Assembly (NCBI GenBank): GCA_036023115.1
Contig: JAYKKT010000046.1
Coordinates: 6,535,501 to 6,599,500, forward strand
Reading direction: 5' to 3'
Length of the DNA stretch: 64,000 nt
Origin: Brasenia schreberi
Taxonomy: Eukaryota; Streptophyta; Magnoliopsida; Nymphaeales; Cabombaceae
Part shown: positions 37,255 through 49,480 of the stretch, piece after piece
Numbering within the stretch: position 1 is the stretch's first letter
Layout: each line of letters opens with the position of its first letter
Translations under genes and position numbers: made by a program
The notes under the pieces: model-generated
The model's input: the letters and a program-made list of their open reading frames with translations, nothing else
Databases searched by the model: none
Told to the model about the DNA's origin: nothing

Positions 37255-38850
37255 CTACAAAAGCATAGTTAGTTGACTTGATTATAATCAAGAAATCATA
37301 TACTTTGCTGAAAATTATATGTTTGGCCTGGCTCAAAAACAAGCTGATCAGCCAAACATATACCAGATCTTGAGTTGACGAAGCAGCCATGAGAATTCCT
37401 GTTAAGGCCATTGGGCTTGTCCGCGAGCCACCAGTAGGCTTCTTTGGGACGGGTCACCTTGTATACTAATATGTCAGGATCCAATTTGTAAGAAAGGGTT
37501 CCCTGGGCATGCCTCATCGACCTGCCATGTCTACGACAAGCCGCGCCACAAGCGTGGCTCAATGGGGAACATGTCCATGACATAGAATGAGTTGGTGCTT
37601 TAATTGCCTTAATCCAGATAGGGTGAATTAGTGGAACTTCACTTCTTAGCTCGGTGCAAAACTGGGAGGACAAACTTAGCTGTTCTACGATTTGGATCAA
37701 GTGATGATACAGATGGGAAGTGGGTATAATTCCTGACCCGAGGGGTCAGATCCATTAATTAGTGGGTCCGCCCATTAGTACTTTTTGCATTCTATCTATT
37801 TTGTTGATTTAAAGGGATTACTGTCTTTACATAGAAAGCATACATTCTTATACATTGTTCATTTTTTATGTTGAGGAATTAACAGGTTCTAGCGAGACCC
37901 TGAAAGGGGTCTAAACTAAGGTTTGAACTACTCATTCTTGGCACACACACATTTACAAGTAGGGTTTTCAAAGAACCAATCCTTACTTATTAATCCGATC
38001 CAAACTGATGATCTGGTATGTTTTCTCTTCGTGCCTTGAGTCTATCTGTCATGTGATCAATCATGTACCACTAAATGTCATATACTGACATGTTAGGGAG
38101 TGTTTGATCACGAGGTTGATATTATATAATTGGAACGACCGCTCCAGTTCCAGCGGCTCATTCCTAAGGGTGGTTCGCCAATCGGTCTCAAAATCGGGTA
38201 AAAAGTGTGTTGATGCTTGCATTTGATTATGAGGAGAATTGGAGTAGTTGCTGCAACTACAAAGCTATAACCCTAACCCCTGGGTTGCACAAGAGTATCA
38301 TCCATGAAAGATGAACCCAATAGTGGTTTGACAGCTAGAGACTTTCTTCCAAAGCTAGCCTAAGGAATGCGTGTGAAGGAATGCGTGTGTGTGTGTGAGA
38401 TGAGGTAAGCGATCACGCATGGAATCCAATACATAGTGGCGTGGTTAGACAGCGTAGAAGGTGGGCTTGCCTTGTGAACTCACTATATATGCTGGTAATG
38501 ACAACGACCCGATCCAATAAGAGCCGTTAATGGTGCTGCTCGCAGACCCACTCTTAGTGCCGTGGTTGTGTCTACAATAACAACAATACCCACTTTGGGT
38601 TGTGGATATGATATAACATGTCGCACCATAATGAATATATTTATGCAGCTTTCACATCCCTAATCTTCCATGTGCATGTGAGCATGTATGGTGCCAGCTT
38701 TTTCCAACCTTTTCTTTGAAAGAAGGCCTTTTTCTAAAGCTTCTCTGAATTCAAGTCAAGTAAATCATGTGATGCTAGATGAACCTCCCCTTGGTTTTCA
38801 AATCTAGGCTGACCTGATGGAATATGATGAACCAGTGGTTTTTCCTAGTT

Positions 38851-38927
<77 letters not shown>

Positions 38928-38932
38928 TGTAC
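38851..38932. repeat. Compound (CT)n(TA)n microsatellite
   Basis: About 15 CT units then about 20 TA units, ending in a short CACACAC. Confidence 0.95.
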
Positions 38933-39664
38933 ACACAGATCGACTTACACACATTGAGAGAGAAGATGGCTGCATTTAGAAAGATCCAGCTTTTGGGTTG
39001 TTCTTCGAGCATTCTCTACCTAATACACAAAGTGGCAGTCCTCTCGACAACAGTCGAACTACCCTTTTTTTGTCTGTACTTAGAAGCAGGAAAGAGAAGG
39101 AAAGAATTATATATACACATATTATATATAGAGAGAAGGAGAGAACATAGTCTATGGGCATGTGCAGATACATTCATGCTCACATTTACTCAAAGATTCC
39201 TATCATTCTATTGACATGATTAATAATCGAGATTTTAATTTAAAAGTAGTTAATACACCATATGCTAAGTACTGAAAGTATAATAATATTTTTTTATTTT
39301 TAAATTTAAATATCTAAAAATCTTTGAGTGAATTTGAGCATCGATAAGTGTATGTATATACCAATTTCTTTTTTTTCCTCTCTATATATAATGCGTCCAG
39401 TATTACAACCTCGCCTTTCGGTCCACATATGTTTTCATGCCTATCAAATATGAAATCATTCTCAAATGAGACGTAAACCTTGTGAGGTAAAATATGATAT
39501 GGTACTATTGTTTCCTGTGACAGAAACAGACCAAAACTTGGAGAAGTCACTTGCTATGTTGGCCTCTTCCATTGCTGTCTAATTCGATGACTCAACTCGT
39601 TTAGGTTGTGACTCCGAACCCAGCGAGTTCACTTAGTCAATTGCTGCCGCAATAGTCACAAGTT

Positions 39665-39822
39665 CTATTGGTGCTTCACGCCCGCAAACACACACACACA
39701 CAACACATGCATGTGCTACAACGGGGAGGCCAACATCAGTTTGCTCTCCCCCAGTATCGAACTCAAGACCTACAGCTTGTGAGTCGAGTTTCCTGGCCAT
39801 GGCAGGTGAACTATCGCTCTGG
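39665..39822 (-). mobile_element. tRNA-derived SINE candidate (copy 2)
   Basis: On the minus strand it begins CCAGAGCGATAGTTCACCTG (A-box-like) at 39822. It continues with CTCGACTCACAAGC, then GGTCTTGAGTTCGATACT (B-box-like, 39752-39769), and later a GT run. The head matches the copy at 48325-48390 closely (AGCAATAGCTCACCTG, GTCGACTCACGAG, GTCATGAGTTCGATACC). Two pol III boxes at tRNA-like spacing make a SINE likely. No 3' tail or target-site duplication is defined. Confidence 0.5.
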
Positions 39823-40058
39823 AAAGTTGAAAAAGAAAATTGGAAAATTTCAATCCCAGACAGACCCCAAGTATGTTCATGTTCAGCTCGGCGGGCTTAT
39901 GTTTTGCCGCATCTTATTTTCAACCCGAATACGAATGAGCTCGTTGCCGGCTAGACCGAGCTGAACAAGATGCATCTCTTTCAATTTACCAGCCATAGGT
40001 TTGAGCCACCACAAAATGGTGGAACAAGTTTCTCTAGCTGGTAACATTTTTCTTATAA

Positions 40059-40157
40059 TGCTAACATGACACATGATAGAGCTTTGTGAAAACAAGGAAT
40101 TCATGTAGCCGACCCCATCTAGTATGGAAAAAAGACTTAGTAGTTGTTGTGGTTGTA
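40059..40157 (+). mobile_element. LINE 3' tail with 18-bp target-site duplication
   Basis: This 99-bp block reads the 3' end of the LINE family seen at 24.8 kb: GCTAACATGACACATGATAG, GAATTCATGTAGCCGACCCC, ATCTAGTATGG, then GTTGTTGTGGTTGTA. GTAACATTTTTCTTATAA flanks it exactly at 40041-40058 and 40158-40175. The perfect duplication shows that it inserted as an extremely 5'-truncated copy and that it is younger than the intron LINE at 22.7 kb. Confidence 0.93.
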
Positions 40158-42366
40158 GTAACATTTTTCTTATAAGAGCAGATGCTTTATCAGATTTCTA
40201 GTAGGTGCAAACTGGTCTCCTGCTCGTGATCTGTCAATAGAGAACCGTCCATACACTGACAAACACACACACACGACTCGACCCGAATGGCCCAGGGAAT
40301 ACCTGATCGTGTGGAAATTTGAATTAAAGGTATTGTTGTATTTTTATACTTTCCATTAAATACATTTTGCTTTATCAATTTAATAATTCATTTTAAAAAT
40401 TGAACGGTTGAAATAATAAAGTAAATTTGAGTAAAGGATAAAATAGATTTAAATATTTACCATATATATATATGACGCTTCCTTATCTGTTGGGGAAAAG
40501 GGAACCTTAACCTGCATCCGTCCTTAGTTCTGACCTGACCTGACCCGTGAGCTAGGTATAGGTATACCAACCCTGACCCGGCCCATGAGCCCAGCTAAAG
40601 CCTATAAAATAAGCTTGTAGATATTACGTACCGCACGTGAATAACCTGAACGCGAACCAAAACGAGATGGTCGGTTCTAAACTAGAGCGGCTGAAATCAG
40701 ATCCGGAACCGGAAAGACTTTATTTGGCTCTGTTAATACCGGAACCACGCTGGAACTGAAACCAGTGGTCTCATAATTTTTAATAGTTTTTAAATTCAAA
40801 AATTAAAATATTTTTTTAGTTTCAAACGGTTTAGGTAGTGGTTTCATGATTTTTTAATATTTTTTAAATTCAAAATTTTAAATATTTTTCAGTTTCAAAC
40901 GGTTTAAGGCCTAAATTGAAACCGAAACCAACATTTTCTAACCGACTGAATCCCAATTTGATTTTTGTTGCTGGTTCCAGGCAAACCGAAACTGCCAGTT
41001 CCAAAGATCTCCTCACTCTTTTCCTCATCTTATTTTAGTGACACAATTGCTGAATACAGTTGTGCTTCTTTCTATAATGGCTTCTGTTGTACGACACAAA
41101 GGATGTTCAGAAGCATCCATTTGAGGAATGGGCTCGTGCTCTTCTTGTAAGTCTTCTTTATTTGTTTTATTTGTTGCATCCAAATCATATCAAATAGATT
41201 ATTCAGGTCCCCTACATCCATCTTTACAAGTCTTCTTCTAGAATTTGATGCATGTAATCATCTCATCAAAGGATTATATATTCTAATTGATGTGGAGATG
41301 ATGCCTTTGGCTGCTTGATGTTCACACAAGAATGTGCTTTATTTTGTGGGTTTTTGACTCCACGGTAGGCATGCCAAGAAATCCTTTTGTTGGTATGCAA
41401 CACATAAGCAGTTGTGGGGTATAATGATGTTAGAAATGGTATATATAAGGTTATAAAAGTTATATATATTTGATCTTTCTTTGTTGACTCCTATAATGTA
41501 AAATTTTGTCGAATTTATCTACCAAGAGTAAAGAAATACACAGTAACTCTTTAAATCATGTTAATTTTTATCTCTTAAGGCTTGTGTTAGAGTATATGTA
41601 TATATGTGATCTTTATGATCTTTGTCTGCTGGATCTTCATTTCCTAAGAGACCATGGTTTCATACCATGCACTTCAAAGGAATTACTAATATTTTATTGT
41701 TGAAAGGATTTGCATATAATGAAAATCCAAATATTAAATCAACCTAACAAATAGAGGAGTGAGTGGACGATATATGAAGTTGTTTTGGACAGGAGGGTTT
41801 TGCAAGCTTAGACAATCCGTATACGTCACACGAATTGGGCCGGCCAAATGGGTCAATTATATGGCGAGCGCACCGCAGAGAGTCGAGAGACCAGTAGTTT
41901 TCCATCTTATTAAATCTAATGCCAAGCATAGGCCCTGGAAGAGGGTCCTAACCTTCTCAAAAGTTTCCAAACTCACTCTCAAAAAGAAGTTTGTCCTGAG
42001 AAGAATAATCCGAAGTGCATCTTAATTATCATGTAATGCCTGAACTTTTTTTCTCTAACTTCAAATTCTCTTATTATATGGTGATAGATTGATAATATAT
42101 GTGTGTGAACGTGTGCATATGTATAGAGAGAGAGGGGGAGGATTGGATGCTATAACCTTTGACATATATATACTCGTTCTCATTCTTTACTTTTGGAGTA
42201 TGAGATAATGAAGATTTTTTTATACTTTTTAAAATACAATAACTTTTATACTCGTGTATCAAAAGTAGAAGGTAGATATGAGTATGAATATGTCCCATCT
42301 TGTACAATACATGTTATTCACATATATATCCATATATATATAGAGAGAGGGGGGGGGATGGAGAGA

Positions 42367-42586
42367 GAGCATAGTTCATATATATATATATATTAAAACC
42401 TTCTTAAACTCCTGAATCGTTCGATTTTTAACTTCAATTTTAAAGTGAAACAGTAACACGTAGATTTACTACACCTCAAAAAATACCATAATACTTTTTG
42501 GATTTTTAAATTTAAATTTCAATGGATGATCTTGTCAAGCAAATAGTGAAGGTCTATAAGAATATTTTAGCATGAATAGAGTGAGC

Positions 42587-42595
<9 letters not shown>
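42367..42595 (+). repeat. Microsatellite-capped AT-rich element (inverted relative to 37.1 kb)
   Basis: It opens with GAGAGAGCATAGTTCATATAT at about 42362-42382, the reverse complement of the end seen at 37145-37162. It ends in TAGAGTGAGCATATTATATA at about 42578-42597, where a long (TA)n begins. The interior holds AAATTTAAATTTCAATGGATGATCTTG-like words shared in part with other AT-rich blocks. Confidence 0.4.

Positions 42596-42671
<76 letters not shown>
42590..42671. repeat. (TA)n microsatellite, about 40 units
   Basis: One of the longest pure TA runs in the window. Confidence 0.97.
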
Positions 42672-42673
<2 letters not shown>

Positions 42674-44209
42674 GTGTATGCATGTATTTACAAGCGCACA
42701 TAACCACGGAGAAGTATGCCGATGGCAGGATTTCTTTTGATGAATACACGATTTCTTCAGCCAGGATTCTGTTTGCCTTCTAAGTTCAGAATGATACATG
42801 CTTCGGTGAGTCATCAAGTTAAGCTATAAAACATCAAGAATTAATGTTAAGGCACGGCTATATCTCATTCATACAGTCAGAAAAGAGAAACCGCAGACAA
42901 TCCACCGAGAACGCGTTTCCTCATGAGCAACTGAGAACGTGGATCTGCCAAACCATTAAAACCACAGGCTGAGTGCCATATTTGTACTGTTGATGGCACG
43001 AGGTATCCAAATTTTAAGGGTTTATGATGTCAAGTATCCTTCTACCTATGGTTATAAGCGAGGGCGCACAACACAAATTTCTGAACTTGTATAGAATGCC
43101 TCGCTACTAAAAGCAAATTCAAACAAAACCAGTAGAAAATTTTGTTCCCTGCATGTCGGAGCGCTAAAAGTCTTGCAAATGTAGAATTTCATCACTGAAA
43201 ACTGGTAGACTCTTTGTGGTTTTCCTGGTCGTTGAATTAACTCCAAAAAATCTAACATGTTAGAGAAATCCGAGGCTGGCACTGCACATAGTAAAGCACT
43301 TTAAATCCTTGACAGAACGTTGAACTTTACTATAAGTCTAGGCATCACATGGAGAGCCATTTTACTGCATCATGCTGTGTATGATTGGCGACGTCTTGAT
43401 TGTGGTGGTTGTATCATCGACTTTCCATTCAATGACTTATGGGAATTAAACAGGTAAAAGACGGTGACGGGTAAAGACGAGAGTTTCCTCCTTCCCTCAT
43501 CTGACACGGGAAGAAAAGTCGCAAAGGAAGTCATTTTTTCTAAGAGCTGTTTGAAACTTCTCCTTCAACCTTTTCGTCTCCAGGATACAGACGAGAAAAA
43601 AGTGTACGACGAATCTGCATGACTTTGTTCTTACCGAGACCGTGTGTGCGTGTGTATGCTTTTAAATATCACTGTTTGATCGGTGAGATCGACGGCTGAA
43701 ATTCTTGATACAAGTTGTTTTACTTCAAAATCTTAATGATTGTTGATCTTTAACATATACATGTTATTTTACTTCAAAATTTGATCTTTAACATCGAATG
43801 ATTGGAATGTTTGAGAATGTTTAAACATATAAACATGTTGCGCATGTTATGTATAGAGAGAGGAAGGAAGCCCTAAATGAAGCCTTTTGGTGAATCTGGT
43901 CCCGATTGACACTTCTGAGACGATCCTCTGCTACCAATTAACGTTATAAATAAAGAATAACTATGATTTTAGGAGTTAAATCTCTTTCAAACAATGAGAT
44001 GTCTGTTGGTGTCCAGTTGAGGTGATAGAAAAATATAAACAGGGACATAAGGTCAACTGTTGTTCCAAGTAAAGGGAGGTTCCCAACTATACCTTGCAAA
44101 TATATTAAGGAACATCTTTGACCTAGGTTAGCTATTCTATTTTCATTTTGATTTTAAAGTTGAGAAAGAGAAGAAATACAGTGGAAGCTGATTCGGACTT
44201 TTAAAGAGA

Positions 44210-44405
44210 GGACAAGAAGTATAAGAAATAGAAGATTAAACACCTTAGAAGAAGAGCGAGAGTAAGACCTACAAAGTGTTGCAAGGAAAAGAATCTCTCC
44301 TCTTCGAATTAAAAGCTTCACAAGATCAAGCTCAATGGCAACATAGAATCCTGTGTCGTCGGTTCCCACTTAGTATAAAAAAGTCTTGGGTTCAGTGTTG
44401 TTAAG
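44210..44405 (+). mobile_element. Possible decayed LINE 3' end
   Basis: AGTAAGACCTACAAAGTGTTGC at about 44261-44282 resembles GGACGACCACAAAAGTGTTGG of the LINE at 24647. GAATCCTGTGTCGTCGG, CTTAGTATAAAAAAG and TCTTGGG at about 44347-44389 resemble the family end GAATCCATGTAGCCGACC, CTAGTATGGAAAAAG and CTTAG. Much of the middle does not align by eye. Confidence 0.3.
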
Positions 44406-46216
44406 GAAAAGAAGAGATCAAAACACATAAATTAAGGATTATATGGACTACTAGAGGACAAGAGATTCCAAAGTCGTGTTCCTAATCATAAAGTCGTTGT
44501 AAAGATGAACCAGGGAAGATCATCCCCTGTTCGTGATGATGGTTTGAATTCTCAATCTGGAAATCGATGACCGCCTTTGTTGAACATACACAATTCCGCT
44601 TTTTGTTTTACCATTATGGTTTCTGCTAACAAGCACCATTCTCTGGAAGATGGGATCCCACTGTTTTTCCTCGATTAATACATTAAAGAAAACCATAAGA
44701 AATCCCTTGGATTCAACCATATGAAGATGTAGCAACTAGGCAAGTATGTCAAAGGTTCCAAGATCAATCGAAGTCCCGGAAAAAGAACACACTTTCCCCT
44801 ATTATATCAATTAAATTCTTGATCTTGGCATTAAAATTTCTCGTTCTCAAGGAATTCTTTCGAAAGGACTGGGAAAGGGTTACCTACTCCGACGGTCAAA
44901 GCACGAGAGGAACCTCCATTAATCTCCCCAAGCAGGACCCGAAATACACTTGATAATCTAATCAACGGACGTAACTAATCTTAGCGGATAAAAAATATTA
45001 TAAGGAACAGGTTATCTTCTCGAACAATAGCGCCACAACATGAAAGTCAAAATAATGGAAGACCGTTGACGCCACGTATGAAGGTTTTCCAACACTCGAG
45101 TCCGCGTCATCCGTTAGCGTAGTCGCTTAATTGTCTCATCTTCTGACCAAACGAGGCCCACCGTGATGACGTGCGTCTCTGCACTCGGTTCCGGTGCCAA
45201 CTGGACTTCGTCGAACCCATCAAAAGATCTCAATCGTCAGCTGCCTTCATGGAGTTGCTTTGGACGGCTATGATCTGATGCTGTACGGATGCTGGAATCC
45301 ACGTGGCGTCCGAGTGGACTTGGAAGCAGAGTTTGAAAGTCCCCGGCTGCAAACAACAAAGAGTCGGCTGGCGTCTCGAATCAATGGCGACGAACCCTGA
45401 GAACGTTTGGAAGGAGGCTGCTCATGGCTTTTAACCCAAATGTTCTGTATGTTCATCTCGTTGGCTAGTTTGATGCACTTGAAACATGAACTGAACACGA
45501 TCTGATCCTTTAATTGAAAATATATTTCTTATCATGGTATATCTACAATTTCTTTCCTAGAATCAAAATATTTGAGCGTTTAATTAAGTTATACTCACCC
45601 TGTTAGTTGGATTAAAATAGTTTCCTAGCATATAAGTTCATAAAAATTACACGTACTTAACTAAACGAGCTTATGCAAATCAAGGGTGATATACAGTATC
45701 GATGTATAAGCTCGCGTTGAGTTCGAACGATTTGAATCACAAAGTAATTGTTCTTGATCTTATCGCGAGTTGAATCGATTTGAACCACGATAATCTTGAT
45801 TTATTTACCGGTCCCATTTTTTGGTCCAATAAGTCCCTTCTTGCTCCGTGTTAATAAACTCGTGGTTCTGGACCATGATTGAGATATCGGAAGCTAAAGC
45901 AGCCACTAGAAAGACCTGCAAATTGGCTTTTGATCATTGACGTCCGAGGTTGGGATTCCCTTCATAAATTTCCGCTAATTCCTGATTCGTCGGATTTGAA
46001 AGAAAGCGAAAACTTATTTTCATTCGAAAGCTTCATTAATTACATCGCTACAATTTAACAATGTGTCATGAATCAGATTATAGGAAGAAAATGAAAATAA
46101 TACACCATACTTAGTTTCCAAGTATAAAAAAGATCAATTTAAATTCACAATTTAGCAATACTTTTTGCTTTTAATTTATTCTTTAAGCAATCCTGAGTGA
46201 ATTCGATAGTTGGTGA

Positions 46217-47687
46217 TTAGATGGTGTTGCAGAGCTGCTGTTGCAAGAACCAAACGTCTTCTGAACTCCACAAATTCTCACCAAAATCGCCACCATAGTT
46301 GATGGTATTCCATCTGTTCATCTCGGATTGTACCAATTGATCTGGATACGTGCATCCTTGATTCACGTACTCGTAAGAGCTGCCCTGATTATAGTCAGAG
46401 CAACCTGCCTGAGTGAGGTCAGTCACCGGTGGAAACTCCGGCAAGCAATAGTAGTCGGTGGAGTCAGAGACTCCCGAGGCTGAATCAGAGGTTGCCGCCA
46501 TGTAGGAACTCTCACAGATGGCCGGATGATTCATTTGGAACTCTGGCCAAATTGTCGGTCGGAGCCCATCATGGATCGAGGATGACTCCGGAGATGAAGA
46601 TGATGTTTGGTTGGAACTAGCCTGCGTAGTGAAATCAGACGCCTCACTCTGCCGAAGATCAGCGGATCGGGCAGCCTGGATCCTCTCCATGAGGCGAGGC
46701 ATCCACAGGTAGCGCATGGTGTCCCTGAATTGCTGGCTGTTGACGTCGCACTGCATCTGTTTCGCGTGCTTCTGCACCCTCGTCCTCCAATAATTCTTGA
46801 TCTCATTGTCCGTCCTCCCCGGTAAATGTTGAGCGATTTTTGACCATCTGCAGATTGATGCAAATCATATCAGAGTCTTCATCCCGGTACACTATTCTTG
46901 TGTGAAACCAAGAAGACAAACTCTACTCTGAAATATCTGTTTTCTTTTCATACAAACGAGCTACGTAGGGATCTAAGTGGTTGAATTACTGACATGAAAA
47001 ATTACATCTATGTAAGTTTCAGTAATTAAGTATCATAAGTAAGGTTTAATAAAACCAACTTGAAAATATCAGTAATGCAAAGCATGTGGAATATTTGTCA
47101 CTTAGGATACATTTATACTGGTGTCGTCTCCATTCAGAAATAATTGTGAAAAAAGCTGTGGAACCCCATCTCAAACAGGATTAGTCTATTCAGATGCTGT
47201 TCTTCGTTTGGTTGATTGGTTCCTTACTATATTTACCTGTTTCCCCAACGAGAATGCAGCTCGAGAATAAGGAGTTGTTCCTCCGGCGTGATATTCCCCC
47301 TCCGGACCTCAGGTCGCAAATAGTTAAGCCATCGCAGCCTGCAACTCTTGCCAGTCCGCTTTAATCCTGCAACAGAAATAGAGCAACGCTGTTAGAAACC
47401 TATAGAGGCGATCATACTTTGTGGGCAGCTTAGTGCTTGTGAAAAAATCAACATGGTAACTAACTAACTATTAATTGGTGAGAAAATTAAGTTAACAAAC
47501 AAGAAGAAGAAGAACCTGCAGAGCGGGCGAGTGCGTTCCATCGGCCTTCACCATGGGTGCTTATGTAACTCACCAGTAGGCGATCTTCCTCCACCGTCCA
47601 AGGCCCTCTCCTTAAGTCTGAATCTTCTTCTTCTTCTTCTTCTTGTTTCTTAACCGCATAGTTTGACATATCGCTGTAACTCCCCAT
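46217..47687 (-). CDS. R2R3-MYB transcription factor, subgroup 20 (MYB2/MYB62/MYB108-like)
   Basis: A nuclear DNA-binding protein of a subgroup linked in other plants to stress, senescence, stamen and phosphate/hormone responses. Three exons join in phase to 310 aa: 47516-47687 (ATG 47685-47687), 47237-47366 and 46217-46847. An acidic Glu run precedes the R2 repeat ([20 protein letters not shown] ... [11 protein letters not shown] | [18 protein letters not shown]). R3 reads [20 protein letters not shown] ... [20 protein letters not shown]. All tryptophans are in place; R3 starts with Ile in the usual position. The sequence after R3, [18 protein letters not shown] then [13 protein letters not shown], is the subgroup-20 signature. 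The C-terminal part is rich in Ser, Gln and Tyr and ends in a Trp-containing acidic patch ([15 protein letters not shown]), a plausible activation region. Intron positions are the standard R2R3 pair. Confidence 0.95.
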
Positions 47688-47722
47688 CTCAAACAAAACA
47701 AATACAGAGAGGAAGAGGATTC

Positions 47723-47735
47723 GAGAGAGAGAGAG
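47723..47735 (-). promoter_or_regulatory. CT repeat in MYB 5' leader
   Basis: A short GA run on the plus strand (CT on the coding strand) about 36-48 bp before the MYB start codon, comparable to the CT leaders of GA2ox and invertase. Confidence 0.4.
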
Positions 47736-48319
47736 CTGAAGTCGAGGTTGAGAAGGGAAGACTGGGACTAACGGAAGGTAGGAGGCAGAGGGTTTTATAG
47801 AGATATCTAACTATCGATCTAAAGCTACATGAGGGAAAGACTTTCAAACAAAGGTGGATAAAACAGAGAGAAAATGGTAGTTTTTGAAATTAAAAAAAGA
47901 AAAGATAATGGCGGAAAGGGATGTATTGGTTTCAAGTATTGGGATTTGACTTGTACTGTTTGGTTCTTTGTGATTTTGTCTATTCATCGTGCATTCGCCT
48001 TCTTTGATCTTGGTAATTCTTTTTCTATTTTCTACTTCACAGAGAGAGAGAGAGAGAGAGAGAGATGCGGGGAAGGAAGAGACAGGCCCGATTTCGTCAC
48101 GTGGAAATTCAGGGCGTGATTGACGTGGCGAAACATACGTCACCAGCTAATAAATTAACGAAAAATAACGAGAAAAAGACTAATGATATTGCTTCCTGTC
48201 ATTGCCCTCCTGGTTTTTTTACATATGACGACGCTCTTTAATCCGTCGATGACTCGGGTCAACTTGAATGGATTTGATCGTTTGATTTCTTGCATAGAGT
48301 TTTAGATCTGTTTACACCG

Positions 48320-48480
48320 AGCACGACGAGCAATAGCTCACCTGCAGGTTAGCAGGTCGACTCACGAGTTAAAGGTCATGAGTTCGATACCCGAGAAAAA
48401 CTTGTTCGGATTGAGCTCGTTAATGCTGTGTAGGGTGTTAGACTGGCTCTTAACATATATGCAGACCCTCGGTGTCGAAC
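48320..48480 (+). mobile_element. tRNA-derived SINE candidate (copy 3)
   Basis: AGCAATAGCTCACCTGCAGG (A-box-like, about 48329-48348), GTCGACTCACGAG and GTCATGAGTTCGATACCCGA (B-box-like, 48375-48394) follow at tRNA-like spacing and match the copy at 39665-39822 on the other strand. The 3' part differs between copies, so only the tRNA-like head is well supported. Confidence 0.5.
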
Positions 48481-48946
48481 TCGTTCCCCACAACTTGAAG
48501 CTTCTTCTCGATCGAACCCCTAGTCAGGAGAGTTATAGTTCCTCGCACCCAATCAAATCGATAATTTTTTCATAATTGATAATATAATTTTCGTATTTTT
48601 TTCTGTTTTTCCCCAAAAATTTTTGGTTTTTATGCAGTTTTCGTAAAAGATAAGAGATGAGAGACACGCTTCAAGTGGTTTAGATATTATTTGAATATAT
48701 TTATTCAATATAAATTATAAGACATATTTAATCTTACGTTATAAGTGTACCACAGACGACAACCAAATATTTCCATGCATTTAAAACATTATTGATGTGA
48801 GCCATCAATTATTCGTGCTTCATATGTGCTATTGTACGGATTATAAGACGACACACTTAATCGTGGTCAGGCTTCAATTATTTGAATACTGAAAATATTC
48901 TATACATTAATGAGGACAAAATTAGCCGCTAAGCTTCACTACACGA

Positions 48947-49100
48947 TGAAAATGTTAAAAGAAGTTGAGGAAGATTACAAAAGTGTTAGAAGAAAAAGAA
49001 TAAAAAATATGTTGAGTTAATTATTAGCATGAAACACAATTGAGCTATTTGAAAACAAAGAATCCATGAATCGGACTCGACCTAAAGGCTTAGTTGCTTC
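48947..49100 (+). mobile_element. Old LINE 3' fragment
   Basis: The block follows the 3' end of the 24.7-kb LINE through its length: TTAAAAGAAGTTGAGGAAGA, TACAAAAGTGTTAGAAG, GTTGAGTTAATTATTAGCAT, GAAAACAAAGAATCCATGAA and AAAGGCTTAGTTG. Scattered substitutions and small gaps are present, more than in the other copies. No target-site duplication is evident, consistent with age. Confidence 0.75.
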
Positions 49101-49480
49101 ATTAAAATACATTTGTGGGAGCTAAAGAAATTTCTCGACAATAAATCAAAACCAAAACTACAACCAAGGGAACACACTAAGTGGGATCAGCTAGATTGAT
49201 AAATCAATATTAATGTACTCTATTTTCTATATATATCTTAGCATTTTAACTTGAAAGAAGGAAGATCGTGTTAATTTTATCATTAATTCAACTAATAAAA
49301 GAAAAAAATTGATGAGAGACCACACTGCTTCTAATATATCATTGTGGTGTGATTGTGGAAGGGATCGAGTCAAAATGACCGAACCCAACATAGGATGTCT
49401 GGGATACGGCCAAGTTCAATTAAAAAAAGATTAGTTCGCAGGGACGACGATATTGCGCCATTGATTTGCCTAATGTGAAA

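Larger units (their letters stand above)
33405..46216. other. Long intergenic region between PME and MYB, rich in mobile remnants
   Basis: No intact gene recognised over about 12.8 kb. It holds MITE-like elements (34779-34928, 35600-35758), a SINE (39665-39822), LINE tails (40059-40157, perhaps 44210-44405), microsatellites (36903-36958, 37162-37251, 38851-38925, 42590-42671) and degenerate tracts of GAGCTCG/GAACCGA words. Some open stretches, such as 37296-37700 and 43052-43282 (minus) and 41759-42025 (plus), look protein-like but match nothing I know. Confidence 0.4.

Noticed and set aside
37296..37700. 134-codon open stretch on the minus strand
   Set aside because: Protein-like composition but no family motif, no clear splice context, and it runs next to microsatellites. 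Not supported as a gene.
41060..41155. Exon-like stretch ending KHPFEEWARALL before a GTAAGT donor on the plus strand
   Set aside because: Attractive donor and residues, but a stop lies a few codons upstream, no acceptor is clear, and no family or partner exons are recognised.
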